Below are positions 61,200 through 64,000 of a DNA stretch of 64,000 nucleotides, piece after piece (within the stretch, counting starts at the first letter, position 1; each line of letters begins with the position of its first letter). Origin of the DNA: Vombatus ursinus (taxonomy: Eukaryota; Chordata; Mammalia; Diprotodontia; Vombatidae); contig NW_020954556.1 of assembly GCF_900497805.2 (NCBI RefSeq), positions 34,959,312 through 35,023,311 of the forward strand, in the 5' to 3' direction. A program made the translations under genes and the position numbers. The notes beneath the pieces were generated by a model. That model saw only the letters and a program-made list of their open reading frames with translations. It was not told where the DNA came from and made no database searches.

Positions 61200-62119
61200 A
61201 TCTATAGTCACATAAAAATGCTCTAAATCACTATTGATTAGAGAAATGTAAATCGAAACAACTCTGAGGTACCATCTCATACCTACTCAATTAGCTAGTA
61301 TGACAACAAACAAATTGATAAATGTTGGAGAGGTTGTGGGAAAGTTGGAACACTAATGCATTGTTGGTGGAGTTGTGAACTGATGAAATCATTCTGGAGA
61401 ACAATTTGAAACTATGCCCAAAGGGCTATAAAACTGTGCATATTCTTTGATCCAGCAATACCACCACTAGATCTATATGCAAAAGAGATCATAAAAATGG
61501 GAAAAGGACCCAAATGTACAAAAATATTCATAACAGCTCTTCTTATGGTGGCCAAGAATTGGAAATTGCAGGGATGCCCATCAATTGGGGAATGGCTGAA
61601 CACTTGTGGTATATGAATGTAGTGGAGTACTATTGTGCTATAAGAAATGGTGAGCAGATGGAATTCAGAAAACCTGGAAAGATTTACATGAGCTGATGCT
61701 GAGTGAAGTGAGCAGAACCAGGAGAGCGCTGTACACAATAGCAGCAACATTGTGTGATGATCAACTTTTATGGCCTTGGCTCTTCTCAGCAATATAATGA
61801 TCTAAGATAATTCTAAGAGACTCATGGTGGAAATGCTATCCACATCCAGTGAAAGAACTATGGAGTATGAATGCAGATCGAAGCATACTATTTTCTCTTT
61901 TTTTTGTTGTTGTTTTTTTCCCCTTTCTCATGGTTTCCCCCTTTATTCTGATTCTTCTTTCACAATATGATTGTACATGCACCTTGTATTGGGGAGGGGG
62001 AGGGAAGAAGGGGGAAAAATTTAGAACTCAAAATCTTATGAAAGTGAATGTTGAAACTATCTTTACATGTAATTGGAAAAAAATACTATTATAAGTGGGA
62101 AAAATAAAAAATGTTAAAA
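61200..62119 (+). mobile_element. L1-N: 5'-truncated LINE-1 inside L1-Y
   Basis: Plus-strand L1 3' end: ORF2 C-terminus with the GCPSIGEW-type region (frames near 61514-61696) and 3' UTR with 'gaagggggaaaaatttagaa' and the 'ttgaaactatctttacatgt' end. Target-site duplications 'aagaaatgatgagtag' at 61184-61199 and the diverged 'aagatatggtgagcag' at 62120-62135, which are L1-Y ORF2 sequence on both sides. Younger than its host. Confidence 0.9.
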
Positions 62120-62606
62120 AAGATATGGTGAGCAGGATGCTCTCAGAAAAACATGGAAAGACTTACATGTACTGATCCAAAATGAAATGAACAGAACCAG
62201 GTAAGCATTGTACACAGTAACAGCAATATTGTATGATGATCTACTATGAATAACTGAGCTGTTCTCAGCAATACAATGATCCAAGACATTTCTGTAGAAA
62301 TTATGATGAAAGTTGCTGTCTATCTCCAGAGAATGAACTGGTAGAGTCTGAATGCAGATCAAACATACTTTTCCTTTACTTTCTTTCTTTTTCTTAGGTC
62401 TTAATTTGTGTTTTCTTTCACAGAATGACATATCAAAATGTGTATCGAATCAAAAATGACTGCACATGTGTAATCTATGTCAAATTGTTTGCCTTCTCAA
62501 TGAGGGGGCAGGGAAGTGGGGGAGATAATGTGGAACTTGAAATCTGAAAAAAAAAGAATGTTAAAATAGTTTTTACATGTAATTGGGAAAAATAAAATAT
62601 TAAATG

Positions 62607-62909
62607 AGATTATAAACAAAGAAACTCATTGGTATCCCAAAATCAAAGCACAAAGGAAAGTATATGTTTAAAGCAATCTATAGTTTTTGCAGTTTTAATA
62701 TATACATCCTTTATATAATTTTAATATACACACTTTTGAAATAGTAAAATTTAAGAAATTGATTCAGAATGTATTCAAAGAAAATATCATACAATATTAA
62801 AAACAAACAAATGAATCATGTCCTATCACCTTGAGACAGCTACCAAAAGGTTAGTACTTCCTCCTCAGAAAGGAGGAAGATAACTGATTGATGTTTAGCA
62901 ACTATGTTA
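62607..62909. other. AT-rich non-coding DNA
   Basis: About 300 bases between L1-Y and the DNA transposon; nothing recognised. Confidence 0.5.
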
Positions 62910-64000
62910 CAGGCGTACCTTGGAGGTATTGTGAATTCAGTTCCAGATCACTGCAATAAGGCAAATATCACAATAAAACAAGTCACACAATTTTTTTTGT
63001 TTCCCAGTATATATAAAACATATGCTTATACTGTAGTGTAGTCTATTAAATGTGAAATATTATTATGTTAAAATGTACATATCTTATACTTTTTTGCTAA
63101 AAAAATAATACTACCCCTCATCTTAGTCTTCTTCAGTAGTTATAATTTTGCTTATGGAAGGTCTTGACTCAGTCTTTTTTTTCTTTTTTTGCTGTTTTTC
63201 TGATTTATTAAGACATTTTCCATAAGATTTCTTCAATTAGAAGTTCTTTGAAACAATACCATCAGTTTTTTGCCAGTCGGAGAATAGAGTCATCAGATTC
63301 TCCCATTCTGCGAATTGCTCCACAAATGGCGTAAGTTTCAAACTGGCCGTTGAATCTGTCTGTGACCTTGTCAACCTCGGCCACGTTCATCTGGACGGAC
63401 GCGTGGTCCTTGGCCCCGATGATCCTGTTGCTCGCGGGGCATTTTCGGGACACGTACAGATCCACGAACTCGCTGGCGCTGTTCTGCATGTCGGAAGCCC
63501 AGGGGCCGAGTGCAAACGCGAAGGCAGCGGAAGGGAAAAAGCTTGACTCAGTCTTGATGGCTGCTGACTGATCAGGATGGTGGTTTCTCAAGTTTGGTTG
63601 TGGCTAGTGCAATTTCTTAAAATGAGACAACAATGAAGTTTGCCCCATTGGTTGATTCTTCCTTTCCCTTGAACACCCAGAGGGTTATTAATTGGCCTAA
63701 CTTCAATATTGTGTTGTTTTAGGGAATATGGAGGCCAGAGGAGATGGAGAGAAATGAGAAAGGGCCAGTTGGGGGAGCAGTAAGAACACACACAACATTG
63801 ATCAATTAAATTTTAAATCTTATATGGACACTATTTGTGGCTCCCCAAAACATTTACAATAGTAACATTGAAGATGATTGATCACAGATCACTATAACAG
63901 ATATTATATTGAAAAATTTTGAAGTGTTGAAGAATTACCAAAATGTGACACAGAGACATGATATGAGCACATGCTAATGGAAAATGGCACCAATAGACTT
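62910..64000. mobile_element. Tigger1-like DNA transposon, internally deleted, runs off the window
   Basis: The terminal inverted repeat starts at 62910 ('caggcgtaccttggaggtat') after a TA dinucleotide (62908-62909), the target of Tc1/mariner-family Tigger elements. Both terminal regions of the Tigger1 consensus follow in order: 'agttccagatcactgcaata', 'ggctgctgactgatcaggat', 'gagacaacaatgaagtttgc', then near 63665 a jump over the transposase-coding interior to 'gagggttattaattggccta', 'aagaacacacacaacattga' and 'aaaatgtgacacagagacat' up to the window end. The right TIR lies beyond 64000. No transposase remains, so this is a non-autonomous or deleted copy. It is interrupted by an RPS21 retrocopy at 63177-63541. 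Confidence 0.85.
63177..63541 (-). pseudogene. RPS21: RPS21 processed retrocopy (40S ribosomal protein S21)
   Basis: RPS21 is a small eukaryote-specific protein of the 40S subunit. The minus-strand reading from the ATG complementary to 63487-63489 gives [42 protein letters not shown]..., an almost complete match to the 83-residue mammalian protein as I remember it, with about seven substitutions. The copy has no introns, keeps a short GC-rich 5' UTR (63490-63541), a 3' UTR with AATAAA (near 63206-63211, minus strand) and a poly(A) tract (T-run 63177-63190). A one-base insertion in the A-run at 63267-63271 shifts the frame and brings a stop eight codons before the native one (stop at 63237-63239). 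Exact 14-bp duplications 'cttgactcagtctt' at 63163-63176 and 63542-63555 flank it. It is a LINE-made retrocopy in the Tigger element, not the source gene. Confidence 0.95.

Larger units (their letters stand above)
58262..62606 (+). mobile_element. L1-Y: ORF2-deleted L1 with inverted ORF1 segment
   Basis: Plus-strand L1: 5' UTR 58262-58834; ORF1 N-terminal half in reverse orientation 58835-59318; the rest of ORF1 in forward orientation from about 59320 to about 59910; spacer to about 60545; then, directly after the normal ORF2 start region ('gttggtaatcactactgg'), the last ~700 bp of ORF2 (60556-61199 and 62120-62260) and a 3' UTR ending at 62606 ('tttttacatgtaattgggaa' then AATAAA). About 3 kb of ORF2 is absent. 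A younger L1 (61200-62119) splits it. A TATG/CATA microsatellite lies at 60287-60345. Confidence 0.75.

Noticed and set aside
63237-63591. Functional RPS21 gene
   Set aside because: No introns, poly(A) tract and target-site duplication, insertion inside a transposon, and a frameshift near the C-terminus: a processed retrocopy.

Overview
The window reads as marsupial nuclear DNA with no host gene that looks intact. The evidence is repeat content: many copies of the marsupial L1 with its characteristic 3' end, tRNA-headed marsupial SINEs (short A-tailed WSINE1-like copies and longer Mar1/Opo1-like CORE-SINEs), older MIR and L2 relics, and a Tigger1-like DNA transposon. The short SINE form resembles the WSINE1 type of Australian marsupials more than the Monodelphis form, so an Australian species is my guess, recalled from memory and not tested by search.

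Layout. 1-4.5 kb: an L1 3' end, then AT-rich sequence with scattered SINEs. 4.6-10.6 kb: one long decayed plus-strand L1. 10.6-20 kb: mostly unique AT-rich DNA with MIR/CORE-SINE fragments and an L3/CR1-like relic. 20.2-21.4 kb: an L2 relic. 21.4-36.4 kb: one old minus-strand L1 lacking most of ORF2, into which four later elements landed (a plus L1 3' end, a plus half-L1, a minus composite and a minus half-L1). Target-site duplications can be read for all four. 36.4-45.8 kb: further L1 fragments, three short SINEs, and a retrovirus-related insertion with LINE-type flanking repeats. 45.8-58 kb: mostly unique DNA with MIR/SINE fragments, a near-perfect 190-bp inverted repeat and a duplicated 85-90 bp segment. 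58.2-62.6 kb: an ORF2-deleted L1 with an inverted ORF1 segment, itself broken by a younger L1. 62.9 kb to the end: an internally deleted Tigger1-like element carrying a young retrocopy of the ribosomal protein gene RPS21.

The main biology is therefore LINE machinery copying several kinds of RNA: L1 itself, ORF1-only 'half-L1' RNAs (compare the described HAL1 class), SINEs, a host mRNA (RPS21) and apparently a retroviral transcript. I found no CRISPR array, tRNA/rRNA gene, operon or previously undescribed protein system. The most unusual items are the ORF2-less L1 nest, two ORF1-inverted L1s with similar breakpoints, the retroviral insertion that looks like a LINE-made RNA copy, and the long hairpin near 51.6 kb.

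All identifications were made by eye from remembered family consensus patterns. Boundaries are approximate to about 5-30 bp unless a target-site duplication fixes them.
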